Shown here: piece by piece, positions 9,502 through 18,588 of the stretch
Layout of the letters: each line of letters begins with the position of its first letter
Numbering within the stretch: position 1 is the stretch's first letter
Origin: Halomonas denitrificans
GTDB taxonomy: Bacteria > Pseudomonadota > Gammaproteobacteria > Xanthomonadales > Wenzhouxiangellaceae
Direction of reading: 5' to 3'
Length of the DNA: 64,000 nucleotides
Assembly (NCBI GenBank): GCA_019800895.1
Contig: JAHVKF010000003.1
Coordinates: 558,001 to 622,000 of the forward strand
Made by a program: the position numbers and the translations under genes
The notes under the pieces: generated by a model
What the model was told of the DNA's origin: nothing
What the model saw: the letters and a program-made list of their open reading frames with translations, nothing else
Databases searched by the model: none

Positions 9502-9891
9502 GCCCCGGTCGGAGCGGCCATCGGGCGGCGACTGGCCGGTGGTGGTGCGTGTCGCCGGAGCCGCTCGTTTATCCACAAAACCTGTGGAAAACTTTGTGTG
9601 TAAACGGGCCGGCCCCGACAGCCGCGCAGGTGTCACGGAATTGACCAAAAATCAGCCATTTCACAACAAGCGTATATATTTCAATGCTTTATTGACGAAA
9701 GCTTGAAACTTTTTGTAGGAAATTTGCGTAAAGAAAGCGTCAACGTGCGGTCCGTCTCGTGTGTGCATAACGAAAGCGGCCGCCGATTCGGCCAAGCGTG
9801 GGATTTCATTCGGGAATCATGCGGACCGGCGTCGCCGGCAGGGGAGTGATCGATGGCCTGGCGGCCCCGCCAGCGCCGGGCCGGTGATCGT
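9502..9891. other. AT-rich intergenic region with a DnaA-box cluster
   Basis: No gene is visible in 390 bases. The interval contrasts sharply with the GC-rich surroundings. DnaA-box-like nonamers are: TTATCCACA at 9569-9577 (+), TTTTCCACA at 9583-9591 (minus), TTACACACA at 9595-9603 (minus, one mismatch to TTATNCACA) and TTATGCACA at 9762-9770 (minus). Between them, about 9640-9745 is A/T-dominated. TTTCAATGCTTTA at 9679-9691 matches the IHF consensus WATCAANNNNTTR with one mismatch. This is the composition expected of a replication origin or another DnaA-binding locus. No dnaA gene is in the window, and genes on the left run towards the site, which argues against it being the main origin. 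Confidence 0.4.
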
Positions 9892-11355
9892 TCAGGATGC
9901 GGTGGCGCCCGCGTCCAGACCCAGCCGATCGGGCCACTGGCGCAGGGCCCGGAACAGCTCGCCCCGGTCATGATGCTGCTCGGCCAAGGCCTCGACGCGC
10001 AGACGGTACTCGTCGATCCGGATCGGCGCCAGGTCCGGGTCGTCGACCAGCCTGCGTCGTCTCCAGCTCTCCCAGGCGGCCTCGAGGTCGGGATGGAGGG
10101 TCCCGGGTGCGTGGCGCCCGGCAAATCGCAGCAGCAGATCGTTCAGGCGCGCATCGGCGAACGGCGACGGATCCCGGTTCACCTCTTCGGCGACCTGCTC
10201 GGGTGAAAGGTCGGCCATGCGGTCGGCCAGCACGCGGTCCCCGCGCGGCACGAAGCCGGCGTACAGCGCGCTGTCGGCGTCCTCGCGGGCCTCGCCGGCG
10301 GCCGGCTCGCGCGGTGCGCCGAAGATCTCGAGCAGGCGGGCGACCAGTGCCTCGGCGCGGCCCAGCCGTTTGGCGTGGTGGTTGGCCAGGGCGAGGTCGA
10401 TCCCGGTGCGCTCGGCGGCCGCGTCGTCGAGCACGCCGGTCGGCGCGATCATCGGGCAGCGATTGGTCCGCACCCACTTGACCGGAAGACGCTCGAGGTC
10501 CTCGGGCAGGTCGGCCGCCGGAGTCCAGTAGAGGTCGGACAGCATTTCGGCGTCGAGGTCCGCGTACTCGGCAGGATCGACCCGGAGATTCCAGACCAGC
10601 CACTGGCTGGCGATCTGCGGATGGCGGAACAAGGGCAGGACCGGTGCGATGCAGTGGATCGACGCCGGGAAGCGCGCCGAGGCATGCAGGATCACCTCGC
10701 GCTTCGACAGCAGGCCGTCGACAATCGCCTTGTCGCGCAGGCGCAGCGCCCAGTTCCACAGCTTCGGCTGCGCGGTGCGGACTCGCCGCGCCAGCGCCAG
10801 CGTATTGCGCACATCGGCCAGTGCATCGTGCGCATCCCCCGTCTCCAGCCCGTTCGCCGCCGCCAGGTCCTCGAGGCGGAACCCCGCAGTCCCGTCGTCG
10901 CGGTCGAACCAGGTCAGGCCCTCGGGGCGCAGCGCGCGGGTCAGGCGCAGCACGTCGATCAGGTCGAAGCGGCTGTTGCCGTTGGCGTATTCGCGACGGT
11001 ACGGGTCGAGGAAGTTGCGCCAGAACAGGAAGCGCGTGACTTCATCGTCGAAGCGGAAATTGTTGTAGCCGACCGCGCAGGTGCCCGGCACGCCCATGAG
11101 TTCGGCGATCCGTCGAGCGAACTCGTACTCGGGTACGCCGCGTTGCTCGGCGAGCTGGGGCGTGATACCGGTGATCAGGCAGGCCTCCGGTGCCGGCAGC
11201 ATGTCCAGGGTCGGCCGGCAGTACAGCATTTCCGGTTCACCGACCGGCGCGAGTTCGAGGTCCGTGCGGATGGCCGCGAACTGGCAGGGGCGATCGCGGC
11301 GCGGGTCCGCGCCGAAGGTTTCGTAGTCGTGCCAGAGAAAGGTGTCCGCGGTCAT
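9892..11355 (-). CDS. sbcB: Exodeoxyribonuclease I
   Basis: A 3'-5' exonuclease on single-stranded DNA (SbcB/ExoI), acting in recombination and mismatch repair. The 487-residue length is typical. The DEDDh exonuclease core starts with FLWHDYETFG (Asp10, Glu12), continues with CLITGITPQ and VGYNNFRFDDEVTRFLFWRN, and ends with GDAHDALADVRNTLALA. The SH3-like and helical C-terminal regions follow. It is transcribed towards the DnaA-box region and stands alone. Confidence 0.95.
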   Translation of the reverse strand: MTADTFLWHDYETFGADPRRDRPCQFAAIRTDLELAPVGEPEMLYCRPTLDMLPAPEACLITGITPQLAEQRGVPEYEFARRIAELMGVPGTCAVGYNNFRFDDEVTRFLFWRNFLDPYRREYANGNSRFDLIDVLRLTRALRPEGLTWFDRDDGTAGFRLEDLAAANGLETGDAHDALADVRNTLALARRVRTAQPKLWNWALRLRDKAIVDGLLSKREVILHASARFPASIHCIAPVLPLFRHPQIASQWLVWNLRVDPAEYADLDAEMLSDLYWTPAADLPEDLERLPVKWVRTNRCPMIAPTGVLDDAAAERTGIDLALANHHAKRLGRAEALVARLLEIFGAPREPAAGEAREDADSALYAGFVPRGDRVLADRMADLSPEQVAEEVNRDPSPFADARLNDLLLRFAGRHAPGTLHPDLEAAWESWRRRRLVDDPDLAPIRIDEYRLRVEALAEQHHDRGELFRALRQWPDRLGLDAGATAS

Positions 11356-11457
11356 GCCTTCGGTTTCATCGTTTCGGGATCCGGGCGGGTTGAAGATCAG
11401 GGCGTCGGATTCACGGAGCCGGGGATCGGTCCGCGCCCGCAGCGGAGCGCCGAGGGA

Positions 11458-11706
11458 CTATTTCCTGAACAGCTGCAGCAGTCCGAGCAGCGCGGCGGCG
11501 CCGACGATCGCGATGACCAGGCTGCCGATCACGCCACCGGCATGGATATCGAGCAAGCCGAACAACCAGCTGCCAAGGATCGCACCGACGATGCCGACCA
11601 CGATATTCAGGATCAGACCCTGGCCGCGGCCCTTGACCAGCAGGCCGGCGATCCAGCCGGCCAGCCCGCCGATGATCAGTGCCCCGAGAATGCTTTCGAT
11701 GGTCAT
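11458..11706 (-). CDS. GlsB/YeaQ/YmgE-family small membrane protein
   Basis: An 82-residue integral membrane protein with three hydrophobic helices separated by short glycine-rich loops. The family pattern is visible: IIGGLAGWIAGLLVKG near the N-terminus, then LNIVVGIVGAILGSWLFGLL, and a last helix ending LLQLFRK. Such transglycosylase-associated/YeaQ proteins are often stress-induced, but their molecular role is unsettled. An AGGGA Shine-Dalgarno lies just before the ATG. It sits about 100 bases upstream of sbcB on the same strand. Confidence 0.85.
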   Translation of the reverse strand: MTIESILGALIIGGLAGWIAGLLVKGRGQGLILNIVVGIVGAILGSWLFGLLDIHAGGVIGSLVIAIVGAAALLGLLQLFRK

Positions 11707-11893
11707 CGTTTGTTCCCTCCTGGATGGAATGACGGACCCAACGCAACGAAGAAGGCTAGTCTAGCCCGTTGCCGGTCGCTCGATCGGTTCGCGGAACGGT
11801 CTTCGGACGTCCTTCCCATCCATCGACCGACCCCGTGTACGCTTGTTCGCCATCGCCGTCCGACCCACCCATGCCCGAGGTCCGATTCCTCCG

Positions 11894-12655
11894 ATGACCG
11901 CCACCACGACCAGACCCGCTCTCGATGCCTGCGGCGAGTCCCGCAGCGAGCGCTCGACGACGTCGGCTTGCGGGGTCGGCCCGGCCCGGCTCGTGCTGAT
12001 ACGCCACGCCCAGGGGTCGCTGGGGACCGACGACTACGACCGGCTGTCACCGACCGGACACGTCCAGGCGGGAATCCTCGGGCGTCACCTGCAGGAGCGC
12101 TACGATGCCGGGCCGGTGGTGCGAGGCGCGCTGCGTCGCCATCGCGAGACCGCGGAGCGGATCGGCGCCGCTCACCGGGTCGATGAGGATCTCGACGAAT
12201 ATCGCGTCGATCATCTGCTGGAGGCTGCGTTCGATCCGGCCTCCGGACTGGACATGACGCCGCCGCCGGACGAAGCCCGGGCCGATCCGGTGGCCTACCT
12301 CCAGACCTTCCTGGACCTGTTTCCCGACGTGCTGGCCGCCTGGCAGGGCGAGCGGCTGGCGTGTCCCGTGAACGGCAGCTGGGCCGGGTTCGATGAGCGC
12401 GTTCGCCGTGCCGGACGACGCCTGCAAGCCGGGCTGGATCGTGGCGGCTGCGTCATCGCGGTGACGTCCGCCGGCGTCATCAGCACGCTGGCGGCCGCGC
12501 TGCTCGGTCGCGATCTCGCCTGGCAGCGCCGCCTGAATGTGGAGTTGTACAATGCGTCGGTCACGGAATTGCAGCGCGACAGGGCGGGGCGGTGGCACGC
12601 CGAACGGTTGAACTGCGTGGCCTTTCTGCCGTCCGAACACCGTACGCTTGCATGA
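11894..12655 (+). CDS. Histidine phosphatase family protein
   Basis: A 253-residue member of the phosphoglycerate mutase-like histidine phosphatases. The catalytic motif LIRHAQGS (Arg37, His38) replaces the usual RHG, a substitution found in many members. It is followed by LSPTGHVQAGILGRHL and RHRETAERI. The second part of the active site is probably VIAVTSAGVIS, where the usual GH is not obvious, so the substrate cannot be inferred. About 30 residues of low-complexity sequence precede the domain, so the true start may be further downstream. It is followed by an SDR gene about 100 bases later. Confidence 0.75.
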   Translation: MTATTTRPALDACGESRSERSTTSACGVGPARLVLIRHAQGSLGTDDYDRLSPTGHVQAGILGRHLQERYDAGPVVRGALRRHRETAERIGAAHRVDEDLDEYRVDHLLEAAFDPASGLDMTPPPDEARADPVAYLQTFLDLFPDVLAAWQGERLACPVNGSWAGFDERVRRAGRRLQAGLDRGGCVIAVTSAGVISTLAAALLGRDLAWQRRLNVELYNASVTELQRDRAGRWHAERLNCVAFLPSEHRTLA

Positions 12656-12700
12656 TCGGATGTGCTGACCCGCGTCCGTGACCCGGATCGGATCGCGTCT

Positions 12701-12745
12701 ATTGTCAACCCGATCATTGTCGACCCGATTATCGTCAACCCAGTG
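12701..12745 (+). repeat. Three 15-bp direct repeats upstream of the SDR gene
   Basis: Three tandem near-copies of ATTGTCAACCCGATC-like sequence lie immediately before the ribosome-binding site. Copies two and three carry GTCGACC/GTCAACC variants. They are in phase with the downstream gene and would encode IVNPI-IVDPI-IVNPV if an earlier start were used. They could be operator-like repeats or simple slippage products. Confidence 0.5.
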
Positions 12746-12754
12746 GGAGTCTCG

Positions 12755-13513
12755 ATGAGCGAAGGGCCCGTAACCATCATCACCGGATCCAGCCGCGGCA
12801 TCGGCCGAGCGGCGGCCGAACTGCTCGCCTCGCGCGGTCATCGGGTGGTGATCTCCAGCCGCAACCAGGAGTCGTGCGACGCCGTGGCCGAGGCGATCCG
12901 CGAAGCCGGCGGCGATGCTCGGGCCATCGCCTGTCACGTTGGCCAGGACGAACAGCTCGAGGCGCTGGTCGCCGGCACCGTCGACGCCTATGGCCGCCTG
13001 GACAACCTGGTCCTGAATGCGGCCAGCAACCCGGTCTACGGTCCGTCGGACAACGTCGATCGCAAGGCCTTCGACGTGATCATGCACAACAATGTCTTCG
13101 GCTCGCTCCGCCTGAGCCACCTGGCCAGGCCGGAGATCGCCAGGGCCGGAGGCGGGGCGGTGGTCCTGGTCTCTTCGATCGCCGGTCAGCTCGGCAATCG
13201 CGTGATCGGCGCCTACGGCATGTCCAAGGCCGCCGAGAACCAGCTGGTGCGCAACCTCGCGCTCGAGTTCGGCGGCGACGGCATCCGCGTCAACGGCGTG
13301 GCGCCCGGCCTGATCCGAACGGACTTTTCCAAGGCGTTGCTCGCCGACGAGCGGGCGGTCAAGCACTTCGAGCAGACCACACCGCTGGGCCGCATCGGAG
13401 AGCCCGACGACATCGCCCGGATCATCGCGTTCCTGGTCGGGCCGGACTCGGCCTGGTTGTCGGGCCAGGTGATCACCGCCGACGGCGGGATCACGGTGAC
13501 CGGCGGGTTCTGA
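12755..13513 (+). CDS. SDR-family oxidoreductase
   Basis: A classical short-chain dehydrogenase/reductase of 252 residues. The cofactor motif TGSSRGIG is at 10-17, NAAS replaces NNAG, and the catalytic pair is Tyr154 and Lys158 in AYGMSKAAE. The C-terminal GEPDDIARIIAFLVGPDSAWLSGQ and TADGGITV segments are standard for the family and resemble the DHRS4/FabG-like branch. The substrate is unknown. The chosen ATG follows a GTGGGAG ribosome-binding site; an upstream extension would consist of a 15-bp repeat (see the repeat entry) and is not family-like. The lytic transglycosylase gene starts two bases after its stop. Confidence 0.85.
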   Translation: MSEGPVTIITGSSRGIGRAAAELLASRGHRVVISSRNQESCDAVAEAIREAGGDARAIACHVGQDEQLEALVAGTVDAYGRLDNLVLNAASNPVYGPSDNVDRKAFDVIMHNNVFGSLRLSHLARPEIARAGGGAVVLVSSIAGQLGNRVIGAYGMSKAAENQLVRNLALEFGGDGIRVNGVAPGLIRTDFSKALLADERAVKHFEQTTPLGRIGEPDDIARIIAFLVGPDSAWLSGQVITADGGITVTGGF

Positions 13514-13515
13514 TC

Positions 13516-14103
13516 GTGCGGCGGGCCGCGACGCTGGTGCTGGTCACGGTGCTCGCAGCGCCTGCGGCCGCGCAGGTCTATCGCTATACGGACGAGAACG
13601 GCATCACCGTGCTGACCAACATTCCGCCCGAGCGCGGGCGCTATGCCGATCTCGAGAACATCGGTTGCTACGGCACCTGTATCAAGGGCGTCGACTGGCA
13701 CGCCACGCCGCTGAAGCGCGAACCGTTCCGTGACGAAGTCAGGATCGCGGCCGACATGTTCGACGTCGACGAGGCACTGGTCCGGGCGATCATGCATGCG
13801 GAATCGTGGTTCAACCCCAAGGCTCAGTCGCACGCCGGCGCCCAGGGCCTGATGCAACTGATGCCCGCCACCCAGGCCCGCTTCGGCGTCGCCGACCCCT
13901 TCGACCCGGTCGAGAACATCTCCGGCGGGGTGGCTTACCTGGCCGAGCTGCTCGAGCGCTTCGAGCAGGACTGGGAGCTCGCGGTGGCCGCGTACAACGC
14001 CGGTGAGAACGCGGTCGACCGCTACGGCGGGGTTCCGCCCTTCGACGAGACCCGCGAGTACCTGCGCCGGGTGCGCATTCTGCGCGCCCGTTACGGCAGC
14101 TGA
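13516..14103 (+). CDS. Lytic transglycosylase with DUF4124-like N-terminus
   Basis: A 195-residue exported protein. It starts at a GTG two bases after the SDR stop. A signal peptide (VLVTVLAAPAAAQ) is followed by a DUF4124-type beta segment (VYRYTDENGITVLTNIPP). The Slt-type catalytic domain follows: the Glu lies in MHAESWFNPKAQSHAGAQG, and GLMQLMPATQARFGV and VAAYNAGENAV complete the family pattern. It cleaves peptidoglycan glycan strands in the periplasm. Its last 13 bases overlap the convergent antiporter gene. Confidence 0.88.
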   Translation: MRRAATLVLVTVLAAPAAAQVYRYTDENGITVLTNIPPERGRYADLENIGCYGTCIKGVDWHATPLKREPFRDEVRIAADMFDVDEALVRAIMHAESWFNPKAQSHAGAQGLMQLMPATQARFGVADPFDPVENISGGVAYLAELLERFEQDWELAVAAYNAGENAVDRYGGVPPFDETREYLRRVRILRARYGS

Positions 14104-15785
14104 CCGCGCCAGCGGATTGCCGCGATCACGACCGCCGCGCCCACCGGCAGGCAGATCCACCAGGGCACTCCGAACCCGGCCGGAAGCGCGCCGAACAGCA
14201 GCGCAGCGCCGCCGGCCAGCATCGCGTAGGGCAACTGCGTGCGGACGTGTTCGATGTGGTCGCACTGGCTGGCCATGGACGACAGGATCGTGGTGTCGGA
14301 AATCGGTGAGCAGTGATCGCCCCAAACGGCGCCCCCCATCACCGCGGCGACCGTCGCGTAGAGAATCGGCAGGTGCTCGGCGCCCGCCATGCCCTGGGCG
14401 GCCATCAGGGCCCAGCTCAGCGGAACCATGAGCGGCAGCAGGATGCCCATCGTTCCCCAGCTCGACCCGGTCGAGAACGCGGTCACCGCCGCGATCACGA
14501 AGACCAGCGCCGGCAGCAGACCCGGATGCAGCGAATCGCCGATGAGCGAGACCAGGTAGTCGGCGGTGCCGAGGACGTCGGTCACCGACGACAGCGACCA
14601 GGCCAGGACCAGGATGACGATCGCGAAGAGCATCGATCGGCAGCCCGAGAACCACGCACCGAAGGCCTCTTCGATCGAAAGCACGCGCTGGACCACCGAC
14701 AGCGCGATCGCGACCAGCGATCCGGCCAGCGAACCCCAGATCAGCGATCGGTACGGGTCGGCGGAGCCGATGATGTCCCGGACCGATTCGCCCTCGCCGG
14801 TGATGAACATGCCGGCGACCACGCCGAAGATCATGGTCAGGATGGGCAGGACCGCGTTGATCGCGCGAAGCGGGATGCCGTCCTCGGGCTGCACGTCGTC
14901 GAGATCGTTGCCGCTGGCCCGGGCGGCGCCGCTCGGCGGTGCCACCTGGCCCTCGTGCCGGGCACGCCGCTCGGCCGCCAGCATGGGCCCCAGGTCGCGC
15001 CCGAAGCCGACCACGCTGAACACGAGGACCAGCGCGAGCAGCGGATAGAAGCTGTAGGCGATCGAATTCAGGAACACCATGTAGGCGTTCAGTTCCAGGC
15101 CCGGGATCGAGGCCATCGCATCCCGGATCAGGCCGACCTCGTAGCCGACCCAGGTCGTGACCAGCGCGATGCAGGCGATCGGGGCCGCGGTCGAGTCGAC
15201 GAGGTAGGCGAGCTTTTCGCGCGATACCTTGAGCCGATCGGTGATCGGTCGCATCGTATTGCCGACCACCAGCGTGTTGGCGTAATCGTCGAAGAAGATC
15301 GCAAGGCCCATGCCGACCGTGGCCATGGTGGCCCGACGGGCCGTGTCGGCGTAGACCACGATGCGCTCGACGATGCCGAGCATGCCGCCGTTGCGGGAGA
15401 TCACGCCGACCATGCCGCCGACCAGCACCGTGAACAGGATCACCGACACGTGGTCCGGGTCGGCCAGTGCTTCGGCGATGTAGGTATCGGCAGTGGCCAT
15501 CAAGGAGGTCAGCAGCCCCATCGGCGAGAACCCCGTTGCTGCCCAGGCACCGACCCAGACGCCGGCGAACAGGGCAGGGATGACCTGTCGCATGACCAGG
15601 GCCAGACCGATCGCCAGCACCGGCGGCAGGAGGGAAACCCATCCGGCGTTGGACACCGTACCGCCGTCCTGCGCGAAGGCCACGCCGGGCAACAGGATCG
15701 TCGCTGCGACGATCGACAGCCCGGCCGGCACACCGGCCGGAAGCGAGAACGGCGGTGAGGTCGCCACCCGAACACCATGCGTCAT
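14091..15785 (-). CDS. NhaC-type Na+/H+ antiporter family transporter
   Basis: A 564-residue polytopic membrane protein of the Na+/H+ antiporter NhaC/tetracycline-resistance-like superfamily. Many hydrophobic segments are interrupted by conserved charged patches such as AIFFDDYANTLVVGNTMRPITDRLKVSREKLAY and GAVWGDHCSPISDTTILSS, which are family hallmarks. The N-terminal stretch resembles a cleaved or first-helix signal (LLPGVAFAQDGG). Its ATG overlaps the TGA of the DUF349 gene by four bases (ATGA), indicating coupled translation. The transported ion or substrate is uncertain; some members carry other solutes. Confidence 0.85.
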   Translation of the reverse strand: MTHGVRVATSPPFSLPAGVPAGLSIVAATILLPGVAFAQDGGTVSNAGWVSLLPPVLAIGLALVMRQVIPALFAGVWVGAWAATGFSPMGLLTSLMATADTYIAEALADPDHVSVILFTVLVGGMVGVISRNGGMLGIVERIVVYADTARRATMATVGMGLAIFFDDYANTLVVGNTMRPITDRLKVSREKLAYLVDSTAAPIACIALVTTWVGYEVGLIRDAMASIPGLELNAYMVFLNSIAYSFYPLLALVLVFSVVGFGRDLGPMLAAERRARHEGQVAPPSGAARASGNDLDDVQPEDGIPLRAINAVLPILTMIFGVVAGMFITGEGESVRDIIGSADPYRSLIWGSLAGSLVAIALSVVQRVLSIEEAFGAWFSGCRSMLFAIVILVLAWSLSSVTDVLGTADYLVSLIGDSLHPGLLPALVFVIAAVTAFSTGSSWGTMGILLPLMVPLSWALMAAQGMAGAEHLPILYATVAAVMGGAVWGDHCSPISDTTILSSMASQCDHIEHVRTQLPYAMLAGGAALLFGALPAGFGVPWWICLPVGAAVVIAAIRWRGQLP

Positions 15786-18457
15786 GAAGCGCCCATCTGC
15801 TTGAGAATCCGGTCGGCCGCGGCGAAGCGTTTCTCCAGTTCGCCGTGCGCCTCGGGGTCGTGCGGAAACGAGTTCAGCCAGCGTTCGCGAAGGTCGCTGC
15901 GCTCGGTGTCCAGGTCCGGTCGCTCGGCACCTTCGCCGAGACGTCCGGCCAGCCGGCCGAGTTGGTAGTCCATGCGCAGTTGCTTGTCCGCCGCGGGGGT
16001 GTCCAGGCCGGACAGGCACTCCATCTCCACGCAGACCTGGCGGGCCTGGTCGGTGAATCGCTGGACCTGCTCGGCGAGGACGTCGGGCGTCGCGTCGTCG
16101 GCCAGGAAGGCATCGAGGCGCGCATCCAGCTTCCGAGCCAGCTCATCGTCTTCCGGTACATCGGGGCGGTCGATCTGCGCCGCCTTGCCCTCGGCGCGCG
16201 CGCCCCAGGCCGACTGAAGCGCATCGGTCAGCGCCTCGAGGTGGGCCTGCGCGGCGCGCTCCCGCGCCTCGTCCCGTTCGCGGATGCGCTGGCGATGACG
16301 CTCGATCGCGGCCTCCATGCGCTTGCGCAGCGCGGGCGGCACGCGTCCGTGCTGATTGAACTCGGCCTCGAGACCGGCCAGCGGTCCGGCGGCGTCGTCG
16401 AGCTCCGCGTCGTCGGCTTCGGCCAGCACCTCGGCCTTCTCGCACAGGCTCTTCAATGCGTCGACCGCTGCCTTCTCCGCCTGGCGTCGTTCGTCCCGCT
16501 CCTGTTTCAGCCCCTCGAACAAGGGGTCGATCGGTTCGCGGAATTCCTTCCACAGCGCGTCTTCGACCTTCCTGCGCCCGCGCCCGGCCTTCTTCCATTC
16601 GGCCTGCAGCGCCTTGGCCCGGTCGATGGCGACCGCGCGGTCCTTTTCGTGCGCCAGCTTGCGCGCCTCGGCGACCAGGCGCCGCTTTTCCTGTTCGATC
16701 GCTTCGGAGGCCTCGTCGAGGCGGGCGGAAATTCGGTCCATCAGCGCACGCAGGCGCTTGGCGACCTTGCCGCGGGCCTTCGGCGGGACCTGCTCGAGGT
16801 TCCGGATCACCTGCCGCGCAGCGCGCTGATGACGCACCAGCGCATCCCGGTCCGCCTCGGGATCCCGGACCAGCTGGTCGGCCGCGGCCAGGAACTCGTT
16901 GACCTCGTCCAGCGAGGCCTCGCGCGCTTCGGTCCGCTTCTCGAGGTAGGGCTTGGCGCCCTCGAACGCCTCCTTGCAGGCGGCCTGGAAGCGGCGCCAC
17001 TGCGCGTGCGGTGCGGCGAACTTCCGCTTCTCGCCCGGCAGGATCTCCTGACGGTCGAGATCGCGCCAGCGCTCGCGCAATTCCTTGAGCCGCTCCGTGA
17101 TCGCGTCCGGATGCAGTTCGGCAGCATCGAGGTCCTCTGCGCGCTGGATCAGCCGCTCGCGCAGCTTGTTGTTCGACCAGTGCTGCCAATCGCGCATCTC
17201 CTTCAATCGGCGCGCCATTCGATTGAGGCGGCCCTCGACGTCGCGCGGTCGATGCTTCTTCGGAATGCGATCGTGGGCGCTGCGCGCGCGGGAAATCGCC
17301 TCTGAGGCTGGCGGAATCTCGCCGTGCTCGATCGCCGCGTCGGCAGCTTCGAGGGCGCGGTCGAGGGCCTCGAGGGACTCGGGGTCGGGCCCCGCCGGCG
17401 CCGGCGTCGGCTCGCGGGCGGGTCGGGCCGGCGCCGCCGGTTTCAAGCGGGCACGCAGTTCATCGGCCAGCGCGTGGAAATGCTTCATCTTCGCCCGGGC
17501 ATCGTCGTCGGGTGCCTCGAGGGATTTCCACGCCTGTTCGAATTCGGTAACCAGTTGTTTCAGCCGCGCCTCGCTGTCGTCGCCGAGCGGACGGCTCGCC
17601 AGCGCCTGGACCCGATCGACCAGGGAGTGCAGAACGTCGTCGTCCGCCGCGTCGGACGGCTCCGGGGTGTTCGTGGCCGGTTCCGGGCGCGGCTCGAGCG
17701 CACGCCGGACGATCCGCATCGCGCCGTCGAAGCGGCGCGCGTGTGCCGGATCGGGGTCGGCGAGCTGCTCCCAGTCGCGCTGCAGCGCATCGGCGCGCTG
17801 GGCACGGTCGCCCGTGAACTGGCCGCGGGCCAACTGCTCGATCCGTTCGATCAGCTCCAGCGCGAGCGCATCGCGGGTTTCGTGCCGGTCGTCGCCTTCG
17901 AGCGAGGCCAGGCGCTCGAGCGCGGCGTGATGTCGCTGCTTGTGGCGCGTTCGCAGCCGGTCGGCGATCCGCTTCAGGGTCGAGACCTGGTCGAGACGCG
18001 CGAGGATCTCGGCGGCCAGCGCGTCCGACGGTTCATCGCAGTAGCGATCGCCGAGGAACCCCTGGGCCTGGATCCGCGCCAGCGCATCGCGCCGCAGCGC
18101 CTCGTCGGCCGCGCGCTCGGCCACCTGGCGAAGCCGGTTGCCGTCCTCCACCGCCTTCAGCCAGCCGCGCCTGGCCTCGAGATCGCCGCCGGGCTCCGCG
18201 ACCAGCCGGACCAGCGCTCGATCGGCCGCGTCGCGCACTCCGGCGTCGCCGTCGTCCGCGCGAGCGGCCAGCCAGTGCGATTCGTCGTCCATGCGCTTGA
18301 GCGCGGCCAGGCGGACCGCGGCCTCCGGATCGTCGGAGGCCAGTCGGGGGAGGGCATCGCGCAGTCGCGGATCGGCGCCCTCGGCCACGGCGCGGGTGCG
18401 GGTTGCGGTGTCCTTGTGTTCCCAGGGCAGCCCGAACAGGCGCTCTTTCAGACTCAT
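15782..18457 (-). CDS. DUF349 domain-containing protein
   Basis: A large (891-residue), highly charged, mostly helical protein. The N-terminal third has HEAT-like alanine/arginine-rich helices (AAVRLAALKRMDDESHW). The rest contains repeated DUF349 units with the pattern W-x-L-x-(R/E)-R-W and long coiled-coil predictions, for example ITERLKELRERWRDLDR and ALWKEFREPIDPLFEGLKQ. DUF349 proteins are abundant in this lineage but have no assigned activity. The Met in MSLKERLFG was chosen as start because the family begins there. It is transcribed between the TraB-like gene (130 bases upstream) and the coupled antiporter. Confidence 0.8.
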   Translation of the reverse strand: MSLKERLFGLPWEHKDTATRTRAVAEGADPRLRDALPRLASDDPEAAVRLAALKRMDDESHWLAARADDGDAGVRDAADRALVRLVAEPGGDLEARRGWLKAVEDGNRLRQVAERAADEALRRDALARIQAQGFLGDRYCDEPSDALAAEILARLDQVSTLKRIADRLRTRHKQRHHAALERLASLEGDDRHETRDALALELIERIEQLARGQFTGDRAQRADALQRDWEQLADPDPAHARRFDGAMRIVRRALEPRPEPATNTPEPSDAADDDVLHSLVDRVQALASRPLGDDSEARLKQLVTEFEQAWKSLEAPDDDARAKMKHFHALADELRARLKPAAPARPAREPTPAPAGPDPESLEALDRALEAADAAIEHGEIPPASEAISRARSAHDRIPKKHRPRDVEGRLNRMARRLKEMRDWQHWSNNKLRERLIQRAEDLDAAELHPDAITERLKELRERWRDLDRQEILPGEKRKFAAPHAQWRRFQAACKEAFEGAKPYLEKRTEAREASLDEVNEFLAAADQLVRDPEADRDALVRHQRAARQVIRNLEQVPPKARGKVAKRLRALMDRISARLDEASEAIEQEKRRLVAEARKLAHEKDRAVAIDRAKALQAEWKKAGRGRRKVEDALWKEFREPIDPLFEGLKQERDERRQAEKAAVDALKSLCEKAEVLAEADDAELDDAAGPLAGLEAEFNQHGRVPPALRKRMEAAIERHRQRIRERDEARERAAQAHLEALTDALQSAWGARAEGKAAQIDRPDVPEDDELARKLDARLDAFLADDATPDVLAEQVQRFTDQARQVCVEMECLSGLDTPAADKQLRMDYQLGRLAGRLGEGAERPDLDTERSDLRERWLNSFPHDPEAHGELEKRFAAADRILKQMGAS

Positions 18458-18588
18458 CGGGTGGTCTCGCAGGTCTCGAACAATGGCTTGGCGCGAGGGG
18501 CGTCGCGCATCCGACGCGGCTCCCCCGACCTCCGATTGTGCTTGAATTCGTTGACCGTCGCCACCGCGCGGCGGTCCGGCGTCGGCGC

